Shown here: one piece after another, positions 44,689-53,147 of the stretch
Layout: each line of letters begins with the position of its first letter
How positions within the stretch are numbered: the stretch's first letter is position 1
Source: Pantoea sp. RIT-PI-b
Lineage (GTDB): Bacteria; Pseudomonadota; Gammaproteobacteria; Enterobacterales; Enterobacteriaceae
NCBI RefSeq assembly: GCF_001187905.1
Contig: NZ_LGIS01000030.1
Location: forward strand, 62,001-126,000
DNA length: 64,000 nt
Direction of reading: 5' to 3'
Notes under the pieces: generated by a model
Told to the model about the DNA's origin: nothing
What the model saw: the letters and a program-made list of their open reading frames with translations, nothing else
Databases searched by the model: none
Position numbers and translations under genes: made by a program

Positions 44689-45495
44689 TTAATCCGCGAG
44701 GAACAACGGTCCCAACGCAGGCTGAGGTAATGCAAAGTGGGATGGATAATCCACCGCCACCAGATAAAGTCCCTCGGCTTTGGCCGTCGCCGCCGCCAGC
44801 TTACGATCTTTGGCTGCCAGCAAGGTCGCCATCCACTCTTCCGGCTGATTGCCCGTGCCGATTTCCATCAGGCTGCCCACAATATTGCGTACCATATGGT
44901 GCACAAACGCATTGGCTTTGATGTCGACCACCACGTACGGTCCATGACGCGAAACGTTGAGATGCATCACGTTGCGCCACGGGGTGCGTGACTGGCACTG
45001 CACCGCACGGAACGAGGTGAAATCGTTCTCACCAATCAGCGCCTGGCCAGCGCGCTGCATCTTCTCCACATCCAGCGGGTGGTAATAATGGGTGATGCCA
45101 TTACCTAAAATCGCCGGACGCAGCCGATGGTTATAAATCACGTAGCGATAGCGACGCGCGGTAGCGCTAAAGCGCGCATGGAAATCGTCCGGCACCCCTT
45201 TCACCCAACGTACCGCGATGTCATCGGGCAGATTGGCGTTAACACCGAGCGTCCAGGCTGCATCAGCGCGCGGCGAGGTGGTTTCGAAATGCACCACCTG
45301 CCCGGTACCGTGCACACCCGCATCGGTGCGGCCGGCGCAGAACACCACTACCGGATGATCCGCCACCTTCGACAGCGCCTTTTCGAGCTTTTCCTGCACG
45401 CTGCGCACTTCATTTTGTCGCTGCCAGCCGTAGTAACGGCTGCCATCGTACTCAATACCCAACGCCAGCTTAAGCGTCTTACCTTCAGGCAACAT
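44689..45495 (-). CDS. truA: tRNA pseudouridine(38-40) synthase
   Basis: Isomerises uridines 38, 39 and 40 in the anticodon arm of many tRNAs. It has 268 residues (E. coli 270). The catalytic Asp58 lies in CAGRTDAGVHGTGQV. ARRYRYVIYNHRLRPA and NAFVHHMVRNIVGSLMEIG are conserved. Its start codon overlaps the usg stop by one base (TAATG), suggesting coupled translation. Confidence 0.96.
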   Translation of the reverse strand: MLPEGKTLKLALGIEYDGSRYYGWQRQNEVRSVQEKLEKALSKVADHPVVVFCAGRTDAGVHGTGQVVHFETTSPRADAAWTLGVNANLPDDIAVRWVKGVPDDFHARFSATARRYRYVIYNHRLRPAILGNGITHYYHPLDVEKMQRAGQALIGENDFTSFRAVQCQSRTPWRNVMHLNVSRHGPYVVVDIKANAFVHHMVRNIVGSLMEIGTGNQPEEWMATLLAAKDRKLAAATAKAEGLYLVAVDYPSHFALPQPALGPLFLAD

Positions 45496-46505
45496 TAATA
45501 GAAATACTCCTGCACCAGCTTCTCGGCCGTTTTCACCGCCATCAGTGCGCCGCCAAAGCGGATGTTGTCTGCCACAGACCAGAACTGCAGCAGCTCCGGA
45601 ATGCCGTAATCATTGCGCACGCAGCCAATGCTCAGCACGTCGCTGCCAGATGCATCGCCCACTTGCGTTGGATAATCGCTCTCTTCACTCAGGTTGATAT
45701 CACCAGAGCGGCCGAGTTCATCGCGCGCTTCTTCTGCCGACAGCGGACGCAGATTCTCCACATGCACAATCTGCGCATTGCCGTAGAACACCGGTGCCTG
45801 CACGCTGCTGACCGCAATCGGCAAACCTTCGTCCTGCAGCACCTTACGCACCTGCTCAACCACGCGACGCTCACTCTCCACGCTGCCGTTGTTGTCAGCC
45901 AGCAGCGGCAGAATGTTGAACGCCAGTTGGCGACCAAAATAGTGCTGCTCGGCAGGCACGCCGTTCAGCAAGCGCGCACTTTCACCGGCCAGACCATCAA
46001 CCGCCGCTTTACCGTGGCTGGAAGCGGCAATCAGGTTGGTCACCTGCAAACGGCTCAGACCAGCCAGATCCACCAGCGGTTTAATGGAGCACAGCAGCTG
46101 GCTCACCAGGCTGTCGGCCACGGTAATGATGTTACGGTTGCGATAATCCGCCAGCACCTGTGGGTTCACATCTGGCACCACCAGCGGCACATCCGGTTCA
46201 AGCGCGAACAGATCGCTGCTATCAATCACCAGACAACCCTGGCTCGCTGCTTCTTCGGCATAGCGAGCCGAAGCTTCACGTCCGGCGGTGAAAAACGCCA
46301 GCTGCACCTGCGTCCAGTCAAACTCGGCCGCATCCTGCACCAGCACGGTACGCCCCTCAAAACGTTTGTTCTCACCGGCACCGTTTTCACTCGCCAGTAA
46401 ATACAACTCACCAACCGGGAACTGGCGTTCCGCCAGCAGTTCCAGTACAGCGTTCCCTACTGCGCCTGTTGCGCCCAGTAGCGCGATATTCCAGCCGTCA
46501 GACAT
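45495..46505 (-). CDS. usg: Aspartate-semialdehyde dehydrogenase-like protein Usg
   Basis: Relative of aspartate-semialdehyde dehydrogenase, of unknown function. The Rossmann motif GATGAVGNAVLELL starts at residue 10 and the chain ends FGGALMAVKTAEKLVQEYFY, as in E. coli Usg-1. In true dehydrogenases the active-site Cys sits in an NPNC segment; here the matching stretch reads VADSLVSQLL, so that Cys is missing and catalysis is doubtful. It has 336 residues. It lies between pdxB and truA, as in E. coli. Confidence 0.93.
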   Translation of the reverse strand: MSDGWNIALLGATGAVGNAVLELLAERQFPVGELYLLASENGAGENKRFEGRTVLVQDAAEFDWTQVQLAFFTAGREASARYAEEAASQGCLVIDSSDLFALEPDVPLVVPDVNPQVLADYRNRNIITVADSLVSQLLCSIKPLVDLAGLSRLQVTNLIAASSHGKAAVDGLAGESARLLNGVPAEQHYFGRQLAFNILPLLADNNGSVESERRVVEQVRKVLQDEGLPIAVSSVQAPVFYGNAQIVHVENLRPLSAEEARDELGRSGDINLSEESDYPTQVGDASGSDVLSIGCVRNDYGIPELLQFWSVADNIRFGGALMAVKTAEKLVQEYFY

Positions 46506-46528
46506 GTTGGTTTACTCCAGACAATGAC

Positions 46529-46559
46529 ACAAAAACAGAAGGCGATGAAAACATCGCCC
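46529..46559 (-). terminator. Terminator after pdxB
   Basis: The minus strand shows GGGCGATG, a TTTT loop and CATCGCCT, followed by a T-rich tract. It lies in the 102-bp gap between pdxB and usg and should end part of the pdxB transcripts. Confidence 0.75.
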
Positions 46560-46607
46560 GAGATTTAGGAATTATCCCCCGCATTTTTGCAGGTGATTGA
46601 AATATCT

Positions 46608-47732
46608 TTACAAACTGGCGCGAAAGCCCAGTTGATTGAGCATCGCCGCCGTTTCGGCATCATCGCAATTCACCTGCAGCGATGACCACTCGCGACGCTC
46701 TTCATACTGCTTGCGCAGGCGATCAAACTCGCCCGGCTTTGCTGCCACTTTGCGCAGTGGCGCATCGTCGCGGCGCACATCATACACCAGATGCACTAAG
46801 CGTTTTAGCGTTGACTGATCGAGCTTACCGCGCAGGGTAATCGCGCCAAATTCGGGCGCAGGCAGCAGACTCTCAAGTGCAACTTGCTGCGGCTGACCGA
46901 TAAAGTCGCACCAGGCTTCAAACACCTGCGTGGTACCGCGCGCTTTACCTTCCAGCGTGTAACCGGCGATATGTGCAGTGGCGATATCGACTTTATCCAG
47001 CAGGTCGAGCGACAAGTCCGGCTCCGGCTCCCACACATCCAGCACCACGCTAAGATCGTGACGCATCTTCAACACTTCCAGCAGCGCGGCGTTATCTACC
47101 ACCGGACCGCGACAGGCGTTGATTAAAATAGTGTTGGGTTTAAGCGCCATCAGCAGTGCCGCATCGGCCAGATGCCAGCTCTTATACGGGCCATCTTTAA
47201 ACAGCGGCGTGTGGAAGGTCAGGATATCGGCCTGCGCCACCAGCTCATCGAGAGAATGGAAGGTTTCCTCATCGCCGCGATCGGCGCGCGGAGGATCGCA
47301 CAGCAAGGTTTTCACACCCCACGCCGCAAGACGCTTTTGCAGACGACCACCCACATTACCCACGCCAACAATACCCACCGTGCGATCGCGCAGTTCAAAG
47401 CCATCGCGCTCCGCCAGCAGCAGCAGCGAGGAGAAAACATATTCCACCACTGCAATGGCGTTACACCCTGGCGCAGCAGAGAAACTGATACCCGCCGCCG
47501 CCAGCGATGCATCATCAATATGATCGGTTCCCGCGGTCGCGGTGCCGACAAACTTCACCGGCGTGCCAGCCAGCAGCGCCGCGTTCACTTTGGTAACCGA
47601 ACGTACCATCAATCCGCTGGCATCCTGCAGCTCCGCTTCCGGCAACGGACGTCCCGGCACCGCTAACACATCGCCGGTGCGGCTGAACAGTTCACGGGCA
47701 TAAGGCATATTTTCATCGACGAGAATTTTCAC
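46608..47732 (-). CDS. pdxB: Erythronate-4-phosphate dehydrogenase
   Basis: Second step of the DXP-dependent pyridoxal phosphate pathway, oxidising 4-phosphoerythronate. D-2-hydroxyacid dehydrogenase fold with the nucleotide motif GIVGVGNVGGRL (120-131) and catalytic Arg208, Glu237 and His254, at the same numbers as in E. coli. The C-terminal dimerisation domain is present. It has 374 residues (E. coli 378). It marks the left side of the accessory insertion that separates it from flk. Confidence 0.96.
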   Translation of the reverse strand: MKILVDENMPYARELFSRTGDVLAVPGRPLPEAELQDASGLMVRSVTKVNAALLAGTPVKFVGTATAGTDHIDDASLAAAGISFSAAPGCNAIAVVEYVFSSLLLLAERDGFELRDRTVGIVGVGNVGGRLQKRLAAWGVKTLLCDPPRADRGDEETFHSLDELVAQADILTFHTPLFKDGPYKSWHLADAALLMALKPNTILINACRGPVVDNAALLEVLKMRHDLSVVLDVWEPEPDLSLDLLDKVDIATAHIAGYTLEGKARGTTQVFEAWCDFIGQPQQVALESLLPAPEFGAITLRGKLDQSTLKRLVHLVYDVRRDDAPLRKVAAKPGEFDRLRKQYEERREWSSLQVNCDDAETAAMLNQLGFRASL

Positions 47733-47789
47733 TGCGGCGGTCCTGTCTGGTTGAAATCAACGGGGCATATTTTGGCATAAAGCCGGGGA

Positions 47790-48569
47790 TTAACCTAACC
47801 GACTGCGATAACGATCGGGCGTGGTTCCGGCCTGCTGCTGGAACATCACAATCAGCGCCGAAGCCGAGCTGTAACCCAGCTCATGGGCGATGCCCTGCAC
47901 GCTGCAGCCCTGCTCAAGCAGCGCAATTGCGCGCAGAAAGCGTAAACGCTGCCGCCACTCGCTGAACGACATATTCAGCTGCTGCTGACAGCGTCGCGCT
48001 AACGTACGCTCGGTGGTAAACACGCGCTTCGCCCATTGTGCCAGCGTGGTGTTATCGCCGGGATGGGCTTCCAGCGCGCGCAAAATTGGCGCAAGAAATT
48101 TGTCATCCGTCATCGGTAAATAGCTGTTATGCACCGGCGCCTGCCGCAGGCGATCAATCAACACCTCGCACAAACGCCAGTCGGCCTGCGTTTGCGGCTG
48201 CGCCAATTCACGATGGGCAAAATCATTCATGATGGCGTGCGCGATGGCATCGACATGCAACAAGCAGGCTTTTTCCGGCAGGCCTGCGCAGAGATCGGCG
48301 GCAAGATTGAAGGTGCGAAAACGCGCATCGTTGTGGTTATAGCTGCTGTGGCGATGACCGGCCGGGATCCAGATCGGGATATCTGCGGGCGTCAGCAGAC
48401 GATCCCCCTCCACTTCCATCTCCAGCACGTGGCTAGTGACGAAAATTACCTGCCCCCAATCGTGCGCGTGCGCCAGGTATTCGGTCTTCGCGTTGACTTC
48501 GTCGTAACGCATAAAGTAGCGCAGTAAAGGCGCATCAATCGGCGGCTGGTATTCAACTTGAAGATTCAT
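47790..48569 (-). CDS. AraC-family transcriptional regulator
   Basis: 259-residue regulator with an N-terminal cupin-type domain (AHAHDWGQVIFVTSHVLEMEV, IWIPAGHRHSSYNHN) and a C-terminal double helix-turn-helix from about residue 160 (FTTERTLARRCQQQLNMSFS, GYSSASALIVMFQQQAGTTP). The layout resembles NimR-type regulators, which control a neighbouring exporter. It is divergent from the EamA transporter gene across 94 bp, so that gene is its likely target. The ligand is unknown. Confidence 0.85.
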   Translation of the reverse strand: MNLQVEYQPPIDAPLLRYFMRYDEVNAKTEYLAHAHDWGQVIFVTSHVLEMEVEGDRLLTPADIPIWIPAGHRHSSYNHNDARFRTFNLAADLCAGLPEKACLLHVDAIAHAIMNDFAHRELAQPQTQADWRLCEVLIDRLRQAPVHNSYLPMTDDKFLAPILRALEAHPGDNTTLAQWAKRVFTTERTLARRCQQQLNMSFSEWRQRLRFLRAIALLEQGCSVQGIAHELGYSSASALIVMFQQQAGTTPDRYRSRLG

Positions 48570-48663
48570 TCTGTCCGGTCACTAACGAATATTGTCCGAT
48601 TTTAACTATCTACTTTAAACCGGTCAAACGTAAACTATTCGCGATTATTTGAGGAGCTGTATC

Positions 48664-49569
48664 ATGAATTTACTGTTTCCGCTGATCGCGGTGCTGATCT
48701 GGTCGATCAACACTATCGTCAGCAAACTCTCGGCAGGAAGTATCGATCCTGCGGCGATCTCCTTTTATCGCTGGTTATTGGCGCTGGTGGTGCTGGCGCC
48801 GTTTTGCCTGCCGGGCGTATGGCGCCATCGTCACACGATTAAAGCCAACGGCTGGCGCTTGCTGATCCTCGGGCTGCTCGGCATGGTGCTGTATCAAAGT
48901 CTCGCCTATTATGCGGCGCACAGCGTTTCGGCGGTGATGATGGGAATTCTCGGCGCGACCATTCCGCTGTTGACCATTCTGCTCAGCCTGGTGGTGCTGC
49001 GCCTCGCGCCAACCCGCGGTATTTTGATTGGCGGCCTGCTGTCGTTCGCCGGTTTAGTGTGGCTGGTGAGCGAAGGCAATCCGGCGCAGCTGCTCAATCA
49101 GCGTCTCGGCAATGGCGAACTGATGATGCTGGCGGCATCAACTTCCTACGCCTTGTACGGCGTGCTGACCAAGCGCTGGGCCATTCCGCTGCCGACCTGG
49201 CAAAGCCTGTACGTGCAGATTTTCTTCGGCGTGCTGCTGCTGCTGCCCGGTTTCCTGCGCGCGCCGGACGTGACGCTTAATATGCATAATGTGCCGCTGG
49301 TGCTGTATGCCGGACTGTTTGCGTCGATTATTGCGCCGTTCCTGTGGATTCTGGGCGTGCAACGTCTGGGTGCCAGCACCACCAGCATTTTTATGAATTT
49401 CGTACCGGCGTTTACGGCGATTATTGCGGTGATGTTCCTGCATGAGCAGCTGCATGCCTATCACTGGATTGGTGGTGGCATGACGTTAGTGGGCGTAATT
49501 CTGGCGCAACGTCTGAAAACCCCGTTACGCAAGCCGCGCATGAATGAAGCGCAGATCAGTGAAAGCTAA
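48664..49569 (+). CDS. EamA/DMT-family transporter
   Basis: Inner-membrane protein of 301 residues with ten hydrophobic segments in two EamA repeats, the usual drug/metabolite transporter form. The first repeat starts FPLIAVLIWSINTIVSKLSA and the second begins near residue 145. The start at 48664 has GAGGAG seven bases upstream. Members export amino acids or other small metabolites; the substrate here cannot be told. Its 3' end overlaps by 14 bp the convergent remnant of the tctE frame. Confidence 0.85.
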   Translation: MNLLFPLIAVLIWSINTIVSKLSAGSIDPAAISFYRWLLALVVLAPFCLPGVWRHRHTIKANGWRLLILGLLGMVLYQSLAYYAAHSVSAVMMGILGATIPLLTILLSLVVLRLAPTRGILIGGLLSFAGLVWLVSEGNPAQLLNQRLGNGELMMLAASTSYALYGVLTKRWAIPLPTWQSLYVQIFFGVLLLLPGFLRAPDVTLNMHNVPLVLYAGLFASIIAPFLWILGVQRLGASTTSIFMNFVPAFTAIIAVMFLHEQLHAYHWIGGGMTLVGVILAQRLKTPLRKPRMNEAQISES

Positions 49570-50941
49570 TGGTGACGCGCAGCCCACCCAATTGCGGGCT
49601 GCGCGCCAGCTGTAGCTGTGCATCGTGCCAGCCGCAAATATCTTTGACCAGCGCAAGCCCGATGCCTGCCCCCGTTTGATAAGCAGAATGGAGGCGACCA
49701 AAAGGCTACAGTGCTTGCGAATGCAACTCCTTAGCAATACCTGGCCCACTGTCTTCAATTTCAAGCCCCTTTTTCAGCAAACGCACCGTGATTGTGCCGC
49801 AGGCTGGGGTGTATTTAATGGCGTTATCCAGCAGGTTGGCACATAACTCTGCCAGCAACAGCGCATCACCTTGTACATGACAGGGACTTTCGCATTCAAA
49901 GCCTAGATCAATCTGTTTATGGCGTGCCGAAGCATAGCTACTCAGGCAAGCCTGTTGGGCGATTTCGCTAAGATTTACGCTCGAAAACAGTTTGTCTTCG
50001 CCGTGGCGTGCTTTAATTTGCGCCAGCTGCAATAGTCTGTCGGTAAGCAGCACAGTATCATTAAGTGTATGCCGCATGCCCTCTAAGCTCTCACGCCATT
50101 GCTGTGGCTCATCACTATTGAGCGCTACCCCGACTTGGGTTTTCAGAATAGTTAGCGGCGTACGCAGCTGGTGCGAAACATCGGCGCTAAAACGTTCCTG
50201 ACGAGCCAGCAGACCGCGCAGCCGATCCAGATGGCGATTGAAGGCCGTGATCAACGGCTGTAGTTCAGACCATGGCAATAATGAGGGCAACGGCGTCAGC
50301 TCACCGGGGGAGCGGCGCAACATGATTCGAGAGAGACGGCGCAGCGGACGTAACACTTTTTGCAAAAGTAAACTCGCCAGCACCAGCGCGATCAGCACCA
50401 GAAAACTTTGGCTGACCAACGCCGTTTTAAGTAGCCTTTCGGCGAAAGCATGCCGGGAATTGAGAGTCTCCGCGACCAGCACCAACGCCATGCCTTCAAC
50501 GCCAGCTTCATTAACAGGCTGCCATAATGCGGCAGCCCGAATCGGCTGTTTGCGGTAATTCGCATCATAAAAATGCACCAAAGCGGGATATGCATCCGAC
50601 AAAGGAGCATTGTGTGGTAAGGGTGGTAAATCCTCATAACCCGACAGCGTCTTACCTTCTGGTGAAATCACCTGATAAAACAGTTGGTCGTTCATGTTGC
50701 GCTCAAAGCTATCCAACACGACCCAAGGTACATCAACCTGAAGGCGCTGCTGGCGCACGGTTAACCGTTCAGCAACGGTACGTGCGGAAGCCAGTAATGA
50801 ACGATCGTAAGCCTGATCGGCCGCCTGCAATGCACTATGGTAGTGGGTATAAACGGATAAACACCATAGCAAAAGCAAAGGTGCTCCCAGCCAAAGTAAT
50901 AACTCTCCGCGCAGCGAACGTTTTAGTCGCACGTTTGGCAT
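49556..50941 (-). pseudogene. tctE: Sensor kinase TctE interrupted by an amber codon
   Basis: Histidine kinase of the TctD-TctE type, expected to sense tricarboxylates. From the ATG at 50941, 411 codons read two membrane helices (about 12-31 and 173-195) around a periplasmic domain, the H box with His257 (SADVSHQLRTPL), the N box (LCANLLDNAIKYTP) and G1 (DSGPGIA). A TAG codon at 49706-49708 then stops the frame. The same frame continues for 49 codons with the missing G2 motif (GAGIGLALVKDI) to a TGA at 49556. Whole length would be about 461 residues, near the 471 of Salmonella TctE. The stop is a point change, not a frameshift. The kinase is probably inactive unless the amber is suppressed. 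Confidence 0.85.
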
Positions 50942-51594
50942 TCCAGGCTGTAACCCAGACCTCGCAGCGTAACAATCACCACATCACTACCGGCTAGTTT
51001 TTTGCGAACCCGATGTACATAGAGTTCAATGCTCTCCGGACTCGCATCGTCTGCCAGCGTGAACGTTTGTTCATAAAGATACTGCCGTGATACGGGCCGG
51101 CCTGGCCTTTGCATCAGCGTGGTTAACACGCTCGACTCACGCGGTGTGAGTAATAGCGGCTTATGATTCAACTGAAAATAGCCCTCGCTATCGCGTTCCA
51201 ACTGCCCCACCATTTTCGACGGCTCTGTCTGCCTCTGGCTACGCCGAAGCAATGCACGTAAACGGGCCTCAAGCTCATCTAATTCAAACGGTTTACTAAG
51301 ATAGTCATCTGCACCGGCGTTGAGTCCCTGTACCCGCTGCTCTAGCGCACTTTGCGCCGTAAGTAACAGTACCGGCAGCGTTTGCCCCCGTTTACGCAGG
51401 CGCGCCAGCACCGCTAAACCGTCCAATCGCGGCAGCGAAACATCTAATACCATCACGGCGTAGCTTTCACTTAGTAATACATGATCCGCTGCCACGCCAT
51501 CAGCGACCCAATCCACCACGAAGCCTTTCTGCGTCAATGCCTTTTTCAGCCAGCTCGCCAGGTCCACCGTATCTTCTACCAGTAAGAGACGCAT
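50923..51594 (-). CDS. tctD: Response regulator TctD
   Basis: OmpR/PhoB-type response regulator of 223 residues. Receiver domain with acidic pocket near VEDTV, phospho-acceptor Asp51 (VLDVSLPRLDG) and conserved Lys in DDYLSKPF. The C-terminal winged helix (about 125-220) ends with YVHRVRKKLAGSDVVIVTLRG. It overlaps the tctE start by 19 bp and is divergent from tctC; it should activate tctCBA. The frame is intact even though its kinase is interrupted. Confidence 0.92.
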   Translation of the reverse strand: MRLLLVEDTVDLASWLKKALTQKGFVVDWVADGVAADHVLLSESYAVMVLDVSLPRLDGLAVLARLRKRGQTLPVLLLTAQSALEQRVQGLNAGADDYLSKPFELDELEARLRALLRRSQRQTEPSKMVGQLERDSEGYFQLNHKPLLLTPRESSVLTTLMQRPGRPVSRQYLYEQTFTLADDASPESIELYVHRVRKKLAGSDVVIVTLRGLGYSLECQTCD

Positions 51595-51714
51595 ATCACA
51601 TCCTGTTACTTTTCCCTGTGAGTGAAAGGTAAATGAAAGGTTGCCGTCTTAACAATTCAGTAACCACAAATCTTTAGCACTAATCACACTCTCTGGATAT
51701 AAATGGAGCTAACG
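51595..51714. promoter_or_regulatory. Divergent promoter region of tctD and tctC
   Basis: 120 bp between two divergent starts. AT-rich sequence is present around 51650-51700 and a GGAG ribosome site precedes tctC. TctD binding sites are expected here, but no repeat clear enough to name was seen. Confidence 0.4.
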
Positions 51715-52692
51715 ATGAAAAAAATGATACGTACCATCTGCTGCGCAACGTTACTTTCCCTCACTATTTCGGCGGCTTCAGCTGCAGCACCTGATCGAAC
51801 AGAGTGCATCGCCCCGGCTAAACCTGGTGGAGGTTTTGATCTCACCTGCAAATTGATTCAGGTTTCGCTGCAAGAAACCGGACAGATCGCCAAACCCATG
51901 CGCGTTACCTATATGCCCGGTGGCGTAGGCGCGGTGGCCTACAATGCCATTATCGCGCAGCGCCCTGCCGAAGCTGGCACGCTGGTCGCTTTTTCCGGCG
52001 GTTCACTGCTGAATTTGTCACAGGGCAAATTTGGTCGTTATTCAGAAAACGATGTGAGATGGCTGGCATCGGTTGGTACGGATTACGGCATCATTGCGGT
52101 ACGAAATGATGCTCCCTGGCAAAATCTCGCGGAGCTAATGGAGGCAATGAAGAGTGATCCTACCAAAGTGGTGGTAGGAGCCGGTGCCTCAATTGGCAGC
52201 CAGGACTGGATGAAAACGGCGATCCTGGCGCGGGAAGCGGGTATCGATCCGCGCAAAATGCGTTATGTCGCTTTTGAAGGCGGCGGCGAGCCGGTTACAG
52301 CCCTGCTTGGCAAGCATATTCAGGTTGTCTCCGGCGACATGAGCGAAATGGTGCCACATCTGCAGGGCGGTAAACTGCGCGTACTCGCGGTGATGGCCGA
52401 TAAGCGACTTCCCGGCGAACTCGGCAACATCCCTACAGCTAAAGAGCAAGGGTTCAACGTGGAGTGGCCGATCATTCGCGGCTACTACCTTGGCCCAAAA
52501 GTCAGCGATGCCGCTTATCAGTGGTGGGCAGACGCCTTTAAAAAGCTGGTAACGACCAACGAGTTTCAGCAACAGCGCGAAATGCGTGGGCTCTTTGAAT
52601 TCAATATGTTTGGGAGCGAATTAGATGCCTACGTCAAGAAAAGTGTGGCTGACTACCGTGAAACAGCCAAATCCTTCGGCTTAGCAAAATAA
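51715..52692 (+). CDS. tctC: Periplasmic tricarboxylate-binding protein TctC
   Basis: Substrate-binding protein of the tripartite tricarboxylate transporter; in Salmonella it binds citrate. A signal peptide (MKKMIRTICCATLLSLTISA) precedes the mature chain, which carries the TctC segments ECIAPAKPGGGFDLTCKLIQ, MPGGVGAVAYNAI and FSGGSLLNLSQGKFGRY, close to Salmonella TctC. The ATG at 51715 has GGAG seven bases before it and gives 325 residues. First gene of tctCBA. Confidence 0.92.
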   Translation: MKKMIRTICCATLLSLTISAASAAAPDRTECIAPAKPGGGFDLTCKLIQVSLQETGQIAKPMRVTYMPGGVGAVAYNAIIAQRPAEAGTLVAFSGGSLLNLSQGKFGRYSENDVRWLASVGTDYGIIAVRNDAPWQNLAELMEAMKSDPTKVVVGAGASIGSQDWMKTAILAREAGIDPRKMRYVAFEGGGEPVTALLGKHIQVVSGDMSEMVPHLQGGKLRVLAVMADKRLPGELGNIPTAKEQGFNVEWPIIRGYYLGPKVSDAAYQWWADAFKKLVTTNEFQQQREMRGLFEFNMFGSELDAYVKKSVADYRETAKSFGLAK

Positions 52693-52703
52693 CGGAGGTT
52701 GAG

Positions 52704-53135
52704 ATGAGTGATCGTATCTTCGCGGTCGTCTGGTTGGTGCTGTGCATTATCGGGTTGTTTATCGCCTGGCAGCTCCAAAGTGAATACAGCTATGAACCAG
52801 TTGGCCCCCGTCCGTTCCCCATGTTACTGCTCGGTCTCATGGTCATCTGCGCCGTAATGATGCTGTTGCGTAAACCCGATCTGGTGCAGTGGCCCACACC
52901 TGCAACGCTGCTGAAATTAGTACTGATGTGCGCCATGCTGATGACCTATGGCATGTTGTTTGAGCGTTTAGGCTTTGCCCTCTCGACCACCTTGCTGGCG
53001 TTTGGCATCGGTATGTTGTTCGGTGCACGCTGGTGGGCGGCGGCGTTATCTGGCGTGGTGATGGGCATTGCCCTGTTTTACGCCTTTGATCAACTGCTCG
53101 ATGTCACGCTGCCCGTAGGCAGTTGGCTTAGCTAA
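52704..53135 (+). CDS. tctB: Tripartite tricarboxylate transporter, small membrane subunit TctB
   Basis: Small inner-membrane subunit, 143 residues with four hydrophobic segments (about 5-22, 38-54, 68-87 and 90-125), the standard TctB form. The motif PVGPRPFPMLLLGLM follows the first helix. It starts 11 bp after tctC and ends 12 bp before tctA, so the three genes form an operon. Its exact role in transport is not known; it is required with TctA. Confidence 0.9.
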   Translation: MSDRIFAVVWLVLCIIGLFIAWQLQSEYSYEPVGPRPFPMLLLGLMVICAVMMLLRKPDLVQWPTPATLLKLVLMCAMLMTYGMLFERLGFALSTTLLAFGIGMLFGARWWAAALSGVVMGIALFYAFDQLLDVTLPVGSWLS

Positions 53136-53147
53136 CAGGAGTCAACT

